From positions 21,885,563-21,949,562 of the forward strand of contig NC_079971.1 of the NCBI RefSeq assembly GCF_029852145.1: a stretch of 64,000 nt of DNA. The letters are read 5' to 3'. Numbering within the stretch: the first letter of the stretch is position 1; each line of letters opens with the position of its first letter. The stretch is from Microplitis mediator (taxonomy: Eukaryota > Arthropoda > Insecta > Hymenoptera > Braconidae). Under the pieces are notes generated by a model. It did no database searches and was not told the DNA's origin. It was given only the letters and a program-made list of their open reading frames with translations. Position numbers and translations under genes: made by a program. This document shows, in pieces, positions 30,217-42,070 of the stretch.

Positions 30217-32937
30217 TTAATCATAATGTTTTTTTTTAATAAATTCCATCCGTCCAATATCCAAACGGTCAGCAATATCATTACAAATTTTAATTTGATT
30301 TTTATGATACTCAATTCCACCGGAAGTGTCAACTTTAGCCATAGCTTTTCTCTCCATATCCCCAGCAACTAAAACACTATCACTTTCTTCGTTAACCGGA
30401 AGTGCCCTCAGCTGACACAGAAGATGACTCAAACGATTTTCTGCCCCGGACCCAAAAGCTTTAGGATCGATGGCCATAAAACAGTGGCCCAAATTAGCAG
30501 TTCTATTGCTGTCCTTCCAACTTCTGATGTTCGGACCATAAAAACTTCCGCTTAAAATTCCACAGAGCAATTCGACCATCACTCCAAGTCCATAACCTTT
30601 GTAACCAGAATGCTCTTCAGCGCCACCCAGTGGCATTAGCTTAGAACTTTCTATGGCTTCAGCAGAGTCTGTTGTTATTTTTCCATCTCTACCCAATGCC
30701 CATCCACGGGGTATACTTTGTTCTTTGTTCAATGCCACTTCTATTTTACCCAACGCTACTGCAGTGGTCGCCATGTCAAGTACGAACTCGTCATTGTGCC
30801 CGCGCATCCCAATAGATAGCGGGTTAGTGCCAAGTGCGGCAGCTGTGGCTCTTGTTGGGACCATAAGTGGACTTGAATTCGTACAACTGAACCCAATAAG
30901 ATTTTTTTCCATTGCCATTAAAGTGTAGTAACCACAAATTCCGTAGTGATTTGATCCGCGGGTTGATACCATACCGATTCCATATTTTTCGGCTTTTTTT
31001 ATCGCCAGTTCCATACTGTATTTACCGATCACTTGACCCAGACCGTTTTTACCATCAACTAATGCTATTGCCTGTAAAAACAATAATTGATAATTTTTTT
31101 TAAAACTAGATCTAGAGTACGGAAAAAATTGAAGCATAATTTTAACGGAAAATACAGTGTGACTATTTAAAAATATATGATCTATGTAATTAATCAAGAT
31201 ATTGAGTTGGATTTAAATTCAAAAAATTTTTAAAATACAGTACTAACTTTTTTTTAAAAAACCTTAATTAGTTTTTGATAATTGCGAGTTTATTAAAGTC
31301 TTGCTATGAAATTTCGCGAATTTAAAAACTAATTACACAGGAAAAAAAATAATTTTAAATTAAAATTCAGGTTTTTAAAATAACTATCAGCTTTAAAATT
31401 AATATTATTTAAAATTAATTGACTTATGGACAATAAAAAAAAAATAATTTAAATGAAATAAAATAAAATACATTGTGATTTTAATTTTCATGACTTTTAT
31501 CACTTGGAAATTTAAAGTTATGTAAAAATAAAGTATATAAATAAGTTAATTTATAATGACATTTATATTTTATATTTATGACTGATTGAACTTGTCAATA
31601 ACTTCAAGTAATTTCCTTTAAATTTCAAGGAAAATCTTTGACAGTCCATATATTTTTATTATTAACGAGTCCAGAAGACCCTAGAATATTTTAAACTCCA
31701 AATATCTCAATAGCTATCAAGTTTAAAAAAAAACTACAGGATACCTTTTTTGTAGAAAATTCAAAGCCCTACAAAAAAGGTCTCTTGCAATTTTTCCGAC
31801 AACTCAATATTTACAAAGATATTCCTGACTCAAAAATTTTAAATCCCGTAAAAGTAAAGCATATTAATCATTTAATTTCCAATTACATTTATATTTTACC
31901 CAGAATGATTTAAACTCATCAATAACTTCAATTTCCTATAAATTTCAAGGAAAATCTTTGACAGCGCATATATTTTTATTATTAACGAGTCTAGAAGACA
32001 CTAGAATATTTTAAACTCCAAATATCTCAATAACTATCAAGTTTAAAAAAAAACTACAAGACACATTTTTTGTAGATAATTCAAAGCCCTACAAAAAAGG
32101 TCTCTTGCAATTTTTCCGATAACTCAATATTTACAAAGATATTCCTGACTCAAAAATTTAAAATCCCGTAAAAGTGAAGCATATAAATCATTTAATTTCC
32201 AATTACATTTATATTTTACCCTGAATGATTTAAACTTATCAATAACTTCAAGTAATTTTCTTTAAATTTCAAGGAAAATTTTTGACAGCTTATATATTTT
32301 TATTCTTAACGAGTCCAGAAGACCCTAGAATATTTTAAACTCCAAATATCTCAATAACTATCAAGTTTACAAAAAAACTACAAGATACCTTTTTTGTAGA
32401 TAATTCAAAGCCCTACAAAAAAGGTCTCTTGCACTTTTTCCGATAACTCAATATTTACAAAGATATTCCTGATTCGAAATTTAAAATCCGTAAAAACAAA
32501 GTATACAACATCAATAACTTCAAATTTCCAGTAAAATTTCTTCCTCAATATCTCAAATAATAAAACAAACAATTAAAAAAACCAATAACCTGAAAATCAT
32601 TAACAATTTGCGGCTTGACAGTCGGACTAGTCAGTTTGTTTTCAATATCATTGATATACATCTGCAAGCGATTCATTCCATGACTAAAGTGTCCGCGGTA
32701 ATCGGCGGTCATCAAATGATGTGCGACGACTTGAGCGTCCTCTTGAATGGCGCCTACTTTATGCATACTCTCACTGATAAACCGGATGACCTCTTGCTTG
32801 GGTATAACAAGGTCGTCGACTTGTAAGTGTTCGTTATTATTACCCGTACATTTCGTAATTCTCCGTTGATACACAATTGACGATTGTTTCAACAAACTTT
32901 TAGATATTTTTCTAACTCGCGTAGTTATCATTGCCAT
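30217..32937 (-). CDS. LDH2/MDH2-family NAD(P)-dependent 2-hydroxyacid dehydrogenase
   Basis: Malate/L-lactate/ureidoglycolate dehydrogenase family (Ldh_2 fold), which oxidises 2-hydroxyacids with NAD(P) and is unrelated to classical LDH or MDH. Two exons: 32937-32590 (116 codons, donor CAG|GTTATT) and 31071-30217 (284 codons and stop, acceptor TTTTTACAG), joined in phase 0; 400 residues. Family motifs: RGHFSHG (81-87; Ser85, His86), GLGQVIGKYSMELAIKKA, RGSNHYGICGYY (154-165; His158), PTRATAAALGTNPLSIG, and GYKGYGLGVMVELL near the C terminus. Bacterial members are about 340-360 residues; the extra N terminus is basic and Ser/Thr-rich with no acid before residue 36, suggesting a mitochondrial presequence (inference). 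Substrate cannot be told from sequence. The gene is complete and lies inside the long 5' intron of ClC-a, same strand. Confidence 0.92.
31590..32500. repeat. tandem triplicate of ~320 bp in the dehydrogenase intron
   Basis: Three copies with CCAGAAGACCCTAGAATATT at 31671, 31991 (variant) and 32315: period 320-324. Each includes CCCTACAAAAAAGGTCTCTT, a word seen elsewhere in the window. Confidence 0.9.
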
Positions 32938-33059
32938 CGCAAATGTCGCACTGATATTAATTATGATATTTATCCACTAAAATTACACCAATTACTGGTT
33001 CAAAAACAATATTTTGTTTGTCACTTGGTAACTAGTATCACTAAATAAAATTAATAAAC

Positions 33060-33075
33060 TTGATAGAGCTATCAA
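33060..33075. promoter_or_regulatory. paired GATA-type palindrome upstream of the dehydrogenase
   Basis: TTGATAGAGCTATCAA is a perfect inverted repeat with two GATA cores, about 125 bp upstream of the ATG. GATA factors drive gut and fat-body genes in insects; a role here is only suggested by position. Confidence 0.3.
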
Positions 33076-33892
33076 ACTGTTGACTCAAGACTTATAAGTG
33101 TTGAGACAAAAATATATATATATATAAGACGTGAACAACTCTCGCGTAGATAACATTTATATATAATGAATCCCACTTTGTACTGTGGGATATAACATAC
33201 AACGTATCGTTTGGTTATAAAATAACTAATAAACGACGTATGACACGAGCATTGGGTTTTAGAATTTAAAAAGTATCTTTTTGTTGGTGGGAGTTGTCCC
33301 TAAGGTCACTTATTGAGGTCACGAAGGACGTAAGGGAATTATACAGCTGCTGTATTTTACTATTATTATTATTTTCATGTTGGGCTCAATGTAATTTTAA
33401 AAGTTTTTAACGTTTCGTAATTTTGTTTGAATGTGTAATAGTGGGGCGCGATAGACATATTGCGCAGTATAAGAAATTTTTAATATAACACTTTCTTATA
33501 AATATTTTTATTGTGAGGAAATTTTTTATATTTATTCAGGGATTTTTTTTAATTAAATGAGCTCTAGTTATTGTTGGAATTTATATCGAGTATATTTGTA
33601 TACGATATATATATTTATTAATAGGTTTATGTAAGGAGGCGGGAAAATTTGAATTTGAATTTGCCGCGGATTTTTTTTATTTAATTTTTTTAAACAAGGG
33701 AATGCAATTATTGGGTTTTATGGTTTTTTTTGAAAAATTTCTTGAGGATTTTTTTTTTTAAAAAAGGAAAAAAATCATTTTTGAGCATACGGAGTTTTTT
33801 TAATTTTTTTGTAGTAAAATGTGAAAAATTTTAACGATTGCGATTGAGAACTTTTTTTTTTTAAATGAGCTGTCAAAAAATTGTGAACGGGA

Positions 33893-33957
33893 ATCGAATT
33901 TGAACTCGTAATAATAAATTACGAGACGGTACACAAAAGTACTTGGCTGCCGAATTT
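33893..33957 (-). other. weak tRNA-like sequence
   Basis: On the - strand GGCAGCCAAGTACTTTTGTG is followed by a perfect hairpin CTCGTAATTTATTATTACGAG where the anticodon arm would be. A B-box-like GTTCAAATTCGATTCC comes next. The A box is poor and the acceptor stem does not close. Possibly a decayed SINE head. Confidence 0.25.
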
Positions 33958-34073
33958 TAAAATTTAGTAAAAGTTTCCCGCGTAAAAAAAAATTCTAGTA
34001 AGGTCATATTATAAAATTTGACACATTAGTAGATAATGATAAGAAAAAATGGCATGAAAAAATCATTGTACTG

Positions 34074-35120
34074 CAAGTGTAAATTTTTGCCTTATTAGAG
34101 GAAAGAAAGTTGTACTTTTTTCTTATAAAACCAATGATAGAAATTAGCGCATGCGTCATTCGTTCCGCAAACAGAGGCAAAAATTTAAACTTTCAAAAAC
34201 AGATCTGCTGAAAAATAGTTTACACACCACGGAGAAAGAGAGGGCGTTCCAATCTACGTTTTTGCCATCTTTACCTTCAGCTCTGATCCGCAATTATGTA
34301 CGTGGATTGAAATAACCTACTTTTCTCCCTTAGTGTGTAATATACTATTTATGAATTCTTTTTAAATTCAAAAATACGAGACAATAAAAATGTCGCATTA
34401 CTAATTTCAAAATTATCCCTTTCGACTTTGGTCACTAAGTTTCAAACCAATAGGGCGTATAATTTTTGTTTTCATTGCCCATCGTTTGGTAAACTTATTT
34501 TATAACTTAAAATTTAAAAAAAAAAAAATGAAAGCCAAAAGGGCATATAGCTTTAATTATACGCCCTTTTGGCTCTCAATTTTTTTTTTTTACAATTTTC
34601 AGCTTTAGAATAAGTCTACAATATAATTCGCAATGAAAAAAAAAATTATACGCCCTATTGGTTTGAAACTTAGTGACCAAAGCCAAAAGGGCTAATTTTG
34701 AAATTAGTAATACGATATATTTATTGTCTCGCATTTTCAAAGTTAAAAAGAATTCATAAATAGTATATTACACACTAAGGGAGAAAAGTAAGTTATTCCA
34801 ATCCACGTGCATAATTGCCTATCAGAGCTGAAGGTAAGGATGGCCAAAATGGAAAGGACGTATAAAAACATAAGTCCTTCTGGAATTATTGACTAAAATA
34901 GTATATTACATGTCGAGAGAGGAAAGTAGGACATTCCAGTGCAGATTAGGACGCCCTACCTTTCTCCATAATTTTCATAATATTTTTCACCAGATCTGTA
35001 CCTAAAAGTTCAAATTTTTGTCTCTGTTCGCGAATCGAATGATGCATGAGCTAATTTTTATCATAATCGAAAAGTATGACTTTCTTCCTTCCAAACAATG
35101 CAGGAATTTAAACTTTCCGT
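34074..35120. mobile_element. compound palindromic element, ATAGTATATTACAC family
   Basis: The core palindrome is 34273-34840, arms about 280 bp, nearly perfect: CCTTCAGCTCTGAT ... CTCCCTTAGTGTGTAATATA and inverse. The centre reads GCCAAAAGGGCATA...TACGCCCTTTTGGC. Weaker complementarity continues outward to about 34074 and 35120. A copy of the inner part lies at about 46346-46760. Confidence 0.8.
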
Positions 35121-35410
35121 GCACGTATGGTAAAAACTTTATCCTAAATTTTTGTGACTTTTTTTAAATACTGGAATTTTAAAATCAGTTTTAATTCTCC
35201 TCAAAATTAGAACTCACCCGCCATAACTAAAATACACAATTTCAGTTTCCTCAGATATTTATTGATATTTTAGCAAACTTGTTTTTGTAAATGATTTTAC
35301 ATAAATTTCTATAACACAAACCCCTTCAATCATTTCGTCCCATTACATATATCGTAAGTATATATAAATTTGAATTCCTATTTCTGCAAGCGAGCGCGTC
35401 TTCCGCCACC

Positions 35411-35429
35411 AGGCCACCTAGCGGCGCTT
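35411..35429 (+). promoter_or_regulatory. CTCF-like site
   Basis: AGGCCACCTAGCGGCGCTT matches the known CTCF core (GGCCACC..G.GGCGC) at most positions, in a 75-bp GC-rich island in otherwise AT-rich DNA. It lies between the dehydrogenase and ClC-a exon B, inside the ClC-a intron. Match by eye only. Confidence 0.4.
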
Positions 35430-35469
35430 CCAGAAACCAACTTCCCTATTCCGCCGATTAACGGGCGGA

Positions 35470-36674
35470 TAAAAATTCAAAAAAACGTTTGCATTAAAAA
35501 TTTATTAAAAAATTTACTAAAAAAAAATTCCATAGGTTATTTTTTACCCAACTGAAATATTTAAATAAAAATCAACTTTTTCTGTGAATTCAGAATAACC
35601 TGTTTGGCTAATAATGAAAAAAAATATAAAAGAATGATAATATCCAGATAAAATTAAGAAGATATTTAAAATAGATTAAACGATAATTTTGTTACGATAA
35701 TTAAATGATAGATTGTTAAATCAAGTGTGTGGGTGCTAAGTGACTCGTGCTAATCGATGATAACACTTTTTATTACGTCATTTGTCACACACGTGAGACA
35801 AACGTGGTATACATATTTGAAGGACTTGTTTATATTTATTTACTCATTATATGTTCATCCATCAAAACTCTTCACTTTTAATTATCGTTGCATTGATGAA
35901 TAAATAAATTTATCATTTTTTGTTATTTTGTTTTTTTTACGACATTAATAGACTTTTTTATTACCGATATTAAAATATCACACCTCCATTTTTTTTTTTT
36001 TTTTTAATGAAAAGTGACACCCGTGTCGTGATTTTGTTGAAGAAATCTTATAGTTTCTCATGATATTTCAAACACGATCAGATTTCCTGCATCCGTAATT
36101 TTAATATTACTATTTATTCACACAATTTAAAGCATGAACACATGACTAATTAACATATTTTCTGGACATTAATTTTTAATTGCTGAATAAATTGATTTAT
36201 TTATTAACCATAAATTATGAGTGAAATTTTTTGAAATTATAATTTTGTAGGTAAAATTTGAATTTAAAAAAATTTAGTGTTCTAAATAATATTTCAATTG
36301 AGTTTAATATAAATAAAATATTTATGTCAGTTTATCAGTTCTTATCAATGGAGTCAATGTTGTCGTAGGATGTCTACTATACTTATAAGTTCCCTAGCAG
36401 ATTCAGTCAGACTGAAAAATTTTTATAATAATACTGATAATTAGCGTGAAATTTGAATTTTTTTTCTAAATTATACTGGTTTTTTAGGGTAATAATTTTG
36501 AAGAAATAATTTTTTAGAGGGACAAAATTTTACTGTATATTTTCATTTACATTCTTAGTAAACTATATTTAAGTTATAATTATAAGTTTTAGATTTATAG
36601 TTAGAAATATACGAAAGTTTAATTACTTTGAGACGAATATCAAAAAAATTTTTGACCACTTTCATGGGTGGGCT
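35470..36674. other. ClC-a intron, nothing recognised
   Basis: AT-rich with homopolymer runs; no exon or clear inverted repeat. Confidence 0.35.
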
Positions 36675-37778
36675 TTTATTTAGAGAAAAGAGAATTTTAG
36701 TTGTAAGTAAATATCAATTGATTCAAGAAAATAAACAGAAACGAAAATTTCTTGGCGCGAGAAATTTTTACTAGACCCAAGTACTTTTTTGAATTATGAA
36801 TTAAAAACATAAATTATCTTAGGTCAAGAAAAAAATTGTTAAGTCAAGACCAATATTCATTGATTCGAGAAAATATTAATTGACTCAAGAACAAATTACA
36901 TCACTTACGTAAAATTGACTTGACTCAAGTAAATATTAATTGATTCAAGTAAATATTCACTGATTCAAGAAAAAATTAATTGATTTAAAAAAAAATTACA
37001 TGACTTAAGTAAATTTGACTTGACTCAAGTAAATATTAATTGATTTAAGAAACATCTAATTGACTCAAGTAAAAATTACATGGTATAGACAAACATGACT
37101 TGACTCAAATAAATTCTCATTGATTCAAATAAAAATTACTTGATTTAAGTAAACATGACTTGACTCAAGTAAATATTAATTGATTTAAGAAAAATCTGAT
37201 TGATTCAAGTAAAAATTACATGGTTTAGACAATCATGACTGGACTCAAATGAATATTCATCGATTCAAATAAAAATTACTTGATTTAAGTAAACATGACT
37301 TAACTCAAGTGAATACTCGTTGATTCAAGAAAATATTAATTGATTTAAGAAAAAATTACATGACTTAAGTAAACTTGACTTGACCCAAGTAAATATTAAC
37401 TGATTTAAGAAAAATTTAATTGATTCAAGTAAAAATTACATGGTTTAAACAAACATGATTTGACTCAAATAAACATTCATTGATTCAAATAAAAATAACT
37501 TGATTTAAGTAAACATGACTTGACTCAAGAAAATATTAATTCATTCAAAAAAATATTGTTTGATTCAAGAAAGTAACCGGTTCAACTAAATGTGATCATA
37601 TGACAGCTGTAATTAACAATTACACATTTTCTTAAACCAAGTAAATTATAATCTCCTCTTAAATAAATTTATTTACATTAAATCAACATACATTTGATCA
37701 AACAAACATTTACTTAATTTAAATTATCCTCCATTAAGTGAATGATTTATTTAAATCCACAAAATATTTTTCTCCGTG
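36675..37778. repeat. TTGACTCAAGTAAATATTAATTG array, CACGG-type end
   Basis: About 1 kb of diverged 20-30 bp units alternating TTGACTCAAGTAAA and TTGATTCAAGAAAA. The right end TATTTTTCTCCGTGTA matches the CCGTG-TA ends of other elements. The left end is too decayed to place exactly. Confidence 0.75.
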
Positions 37779-38872
37779 TATTGAACCAATACAAAAAAAA
37801 AAATTTTTTTTGTAAGTATTCATTTATCTATTAAAATTTTATTCAATAGTTATCCGTATAAATATTGTTGAAAATTAGTCTCCAACCGGTATAAAGTCTC
37901 TATAAAAATAATAAAATAAAAATGTTTTCTTTTTATACAAAAGTGGTATATATAAGATCATCAAAATTTTTTATTGATATAAATTAAGTATAAGAAATTA
38001 ATATTTTTATCTCATGATTTTGTTGTTTTCGCGGTAAAACATTTAAAGTTTACCTTGTTTGCTTACTAATTAAGTCAAAACAAACAAGGAAAATAATAAT
38101 AGTATTATTGAGTCATCTAGGGTTTTTATTTAATATTAGAGCCAGAATTTTTACTTTGATTTAAAAATAACAATTAATTATTAATGCTGTGAAATTTTTG
38201 ATATTACGGCAGAAATATTGGTCGTATAAAAAAATTTTTCAAATAAAAGTTGTTCAAAATTTAATTTTATAAAAAAAATGTCTCTTATAATTTTTTCTTA
38301 GGACTAATAAAAAAGCCGTAATTTAAAAATTAATATTTTCGTAATTAACACAAATTTGAATAACTCATTATGAATCTTAATTTTGGAATTACGTTGAAAA
38401 TATTGGTCGTATCAAAAAATCGTAAGAGAGATTTTTTTTAGAAAATTAAATTTCCTACAACTTTTGTTTCAAAATTTTTATGATAAAACCAATATTTTCG
38501 CCGTAATATCAAAATTAAGATTTTCGTAATTAACACAAATTTGAACCACTCATTATGAATCTTAATTTTGAAATCACGGTGAAAATATTGGTCGTATTAA
38601 AAAATCATAAGAGAAATTTTTTTTATAAAATTAAATTTTCCACAACTTTTGTTTAAAAACTTTTATGATAAAACCAATATTTTCGCTGTAATATCAAATA
38701 TTAGAACCATTCGTTTCAAAATTAAGGCAAAAATCTTATCCCTATTTATTATATTTTATAAAATTCTATATGATGGATTAAAATTAATTCCTTTTTTCCT
38801 GCCAAGTAAGCTTCGAAATTTGATTAATTCTTTATTAATAACAAATAATAATAATAATAATAAATAACTTAC

Positions 38873-38932
38873 TAATGTATCTTGATACCCCCAAGCATGA
38901 CGATCATGTTTAGCAATTAAATTTGGTGCCAT
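38873..38932 (-). CDS. ClC-a: ClC-a alternative first exon B
   Basis: ATG with 20 codons (MAPNLIAKHDRHAWGYQDTL) and donor TTA|GTAAGT, phase 0. GYQDTL directly before MYGRYTKDLG matches the known N terminus of ClC-2 channels (YEQTLMYGRYTQDLG in the human protein). This exon is therefore well supported although it lies 20.3 kb from the exon it joins. It yields a 950-residue protein. The dehydrogenase gene lies inside the intron it creates. Confidence 0.85.
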
Positions 38933-39442
38933 TTTTATAAAAACTTATAATTTATATATTTTATAAAAAATTCAAATTTTTATATATTTTATTTAATTAA
39001 AAATTTCAAAATATTAATTTTATCTTTAGTGACTTAATTATTCAAAATTTATTAAACTTAAATCAAATATTTAAAAAATCACATGATTAAAAAAAAAGAA
39101 ATTATTGCCTATCGATATTATCGTGATTGCTTAATATATATTTACATATATATTATGCAAGTCAATTTGAACAAACACTAAAAAAAAAATTTATGTGAAA
39201 CCTTATCAAATCTTGTAATACATAAAATGATTTCTCGTAATATAAAATAATATCATTATTATACTTCTTTACTTAATCACTTTAATCACAAAATCGTTAA
39301 AAAACTTAACACAGAAAAATATTATTTTAAAAAATTAATTATAAAAATTAATAATTTAAGATTTTAAGTATCAGCAAATAAATAAATTTATAATCACAGA
39401 TAAAAAATATCATAATATCAATTAATTAAAAAAAAAAATAAT

Positions 39443-39515
39443 TAGCGCACATTGACGCTTAAAGCGTCTCGACGTACGTCGACGTCTGCACGGCGTAACG
39501 GTCGTGAGTCAACTG
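39443..39515. promoter_or_regulatory. CpG-rich segment upstream of ClC-a exon B
   Basis: GCGTCTCGACGTACGTCGACGT and the next 40 bp hold about ten CpG in DNA that otherwise has few. It is 510-580 bp upstream of the exon B start codon. Probable promoter or 5' UTR of isoform B, by position and composition. Confidence 0.35.
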
Positions 39516-40395
39516 ATAGGTAAACTGTGATTTCATTATATTACATTAGTAGTTTACTTGGATGATAAAAAAAAAATTGTATTATTTTTTTATTGTATTG
39601 ATACATTTTTTTTTTTTTTATAATAATTCTATTGTCATTTTATGCAAATAATATTTTTTTATAGATTATCTTTATTATTGAAACCTCAATTATAATCATG
39701 TGATTTTATTTTATATTTTTTTCTAATAAATTCTTTTGACTGCTAGACAATCGCAAGAAATTGCTTGCGATTGTTAAGGAAAATTCAAAAGATTCATCAC
39801 GCGGTTTTTTTCTTACAAAGAAATCTTGGAGGAAAAAAACAATAAAAATTTTTTGCTTGAGCGTAAAATTAATTTTTTTTAAATTAAACGCTTAGTAAAT
39901 AATTTTTATCGAATTTTGATTTGATTTTTTTTTGCGATATTGATTTATTGAATGAGTTATTGATTCAATTTGATAGTTGAAGGAAAAAAAAATTGCTTTC
40001 TGTGAGCTGTATGTTTGATCATATAAATAAGAGTTTGAAGTGTAAAAATACTATTGTGACTGTACTAATAATTTTTACGGATTTTAAAAATAGATGTTCC
40101 AGATGTCAAAATGTCTCAAATAAATTTCTGGGCGCTATATTATTATTTCAAATAGTAATTTTTTATAATTTATTAATTTAACGTTTCTCTGCATGAGCTT
40201 ACTTCGTTTTTTAAATATTAGGGCTGATTTTTGAAATTTTTTGAAGTTGTAAATTAAAATTTGAAATTAAAGAACCAAAAAAAAAATATGTATTACATCA
40301 GACTGATTCAAAAAAATTGACTATTTTTTTTCTGGAAACCCCTTGTTAAATAGTTACCGGGAGGTGAAATAAGATGCCTGTTAAAAGATGAGCTC

Positions 40396-41128
40396 TTAAT
40401 ATTAATTTAGAGGCCGCTCATCGCAATTTTCTATTTCCCATTTAAATAACGGGAAAAAAAATTTTGAGTTCGGAATTTTATACCTCGGCAATGACTCACT
40501 GTACGGATAAGTTTTGGATATAATTTCGTAGGGAATCGAACGCTCTACAAAAAATGTCTTTTGATAAATTCATCTGAGAAAAAGTTATTTGAGCTTGAAG
40601 TCAAATTTATGGTAAATTTCGAGATATTTTTACTTTTCTGGCGAAACTATCAGACTTATCAGAAAATTTCATTGAAAATTTTTTGTAGACAATTACATTT
40701 TCTACAAATTGTCTCTGATAAAGTTTTTCAAAATTTCGTATTGTTCTCTAGTTATTTCTATTTTAATATCGAGCTCTTGAAATCGATCAGAACACTACTT
40801 TTTTTAAGAGCTTGACATTAAAATGGAAATAACTAGAAAACAATGGGGAATTTAAAAAAACTTTATCAGAGATAATTTGTAAGGAATAAAATTTCCTACA
40901 AAAAATATATCGTGATATTTTGTGATAAGTCTGATAGTTTCGCCGGAAAAGTAAAAAGATCTGGAAATTTACTATAGATGAGACTTCAAGCTCCAATAAC
41001 TTTTGCTCAGATCAATTTATCAAAAAATGGTAAGAATTTTTTTTAGAGCGTTCAGTTCTCTACGAAATTATATCCTGAGTTTATCTGTACAATGACCCTT
41101 TGCCGAGGTATAAAATTCCAATTCCGTA
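40396..41128. mobile_element. palindromic element related to 15674-17774
   Basis: Arms 40470-40780 and 40800-41125 are inverted copies (GAATTTTATACCTCGGCAA ... TTGCCGAGGTATAAAATTCC). GAGCTCTTAATATTAATT and TCGCAATTTTCTATTTCCCA at its left also occur in the 15674 element. The two similar open frames on opposite strands here are mirror images of one non-coding arm. Confidence 0.75.
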
Positions 41129-41130
41129 TA

Positions 41131-41373
41131 CACTCATGCCCTAAATTAAAGGAACAGAAAAATTTTAGAAATTTTGCAAGGCTGTAACTTCATGAAAAAT
41201 AATCGTATCGAAAAAAAAAGCATTTTGTAGCTTGAAATCCCTAGTTTCGACGCTGCAGCGTCGATTTCTAGCGACAAAATGCTTTTTTTTTTCGATACAA
41301 TTATTTTTCATGAAGTTACAGCCTTGCAAAAATTTCTAAAATTTTTCTGCTCCTTTAATTTAGGGCATGAGTG
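41131..41373. mobile_element. TA-flanked perfect foldback MITE, CACTCATGCCC ends
   Basis: CACTCATGCCCTAAATTAAA ... TTTAATTTAGGGCATGAGTG with TA on both sides. The arms are almost perfect for about 110 bp. The centre CGACGCTGCAGCGTCG is itself a palindrome. Confidence 0.9.
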
Positions 41374-41687
41374 TATGTAATTTCTTAAAATTTGAAAAAA
41401 ATCAAAGTTTGTTAACTAATTTAGGGCTGTATTTAAATTACGTAACAAATCCAAGGGCCAATATACCCCGGTGTTCAGCGCCAATCTGTCGCACAAAAAT
41501 CGTAGCTATATATAAAATAAAAGACCCATTACCCGCTCACTTTTCATTGCAGTGAAATTATACCTTAGTATAAATCTTCGACTTTCACAGCGGGAAGTTA
41601 AAATTTTTCAATAATATTTTCAAATAATATTTAAATTTTTCAGTCGCCGTTTTCATGACTTTGTCTTCTAAAATAACTTCCAAATAA

Positions 41688-41933
41688 CAGGGAAAGATTG
41701 GAACCCAACTGGTTACTGTTCTGCACCCGACTCAGTACGGTGCTGGAAAAAAATTATCGATTGTGGTGCAGAACACTGATTACTGTGCGGAACCTGACTG
41801 AGTGATATGCGCACACGACTCAGTCAGGTTCCGCACAGTAATCAGTGTTCTGCACCACAATCGAGCATTTTTGTCCAGAACCGTACTGAGTCGGGTGCAG
41901 AACAGTAACCAGTCGGGTTCCAATCTTTCCGTG
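41688..41933. mobile_element. foldback MITE with CTGATTACTGTGCGGAACC core
   Basis: CAGGGAAAGATTGGAACCC ... GGGTTCCAATCTTTCCGTG, arms about 115 bp with an asymmetric centre. The CCGTG end links it to the CACGG group. It ends about 137 bp downstream of the gene B stop. Confidence 0.85.
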
Positions 41934-42070
41934 AAGAGGTCATAATTTAATAATGCAAAATATATATTGGGGTTATAAATTAAAGACCAAATTTTGTTTT
42001 CTCAAACCCAATGTGCAGGGTCGGAAATTCAGATTTTTTATTCGAATAATGATTTTGTCTGCACAATATT

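Noticed and set aside
30653..31103. Plus-strand open frames over the dehydrogenase
   Set aside because: Antisense shadows of the conserved - strand coding exon.
40561..40996. Two similar proteins encoded on opposite strands
   Set aside because: They are the two arms of one inverted repeat translated in mirrored frames; Lys/Phe-rich low-complexity, no known domain.
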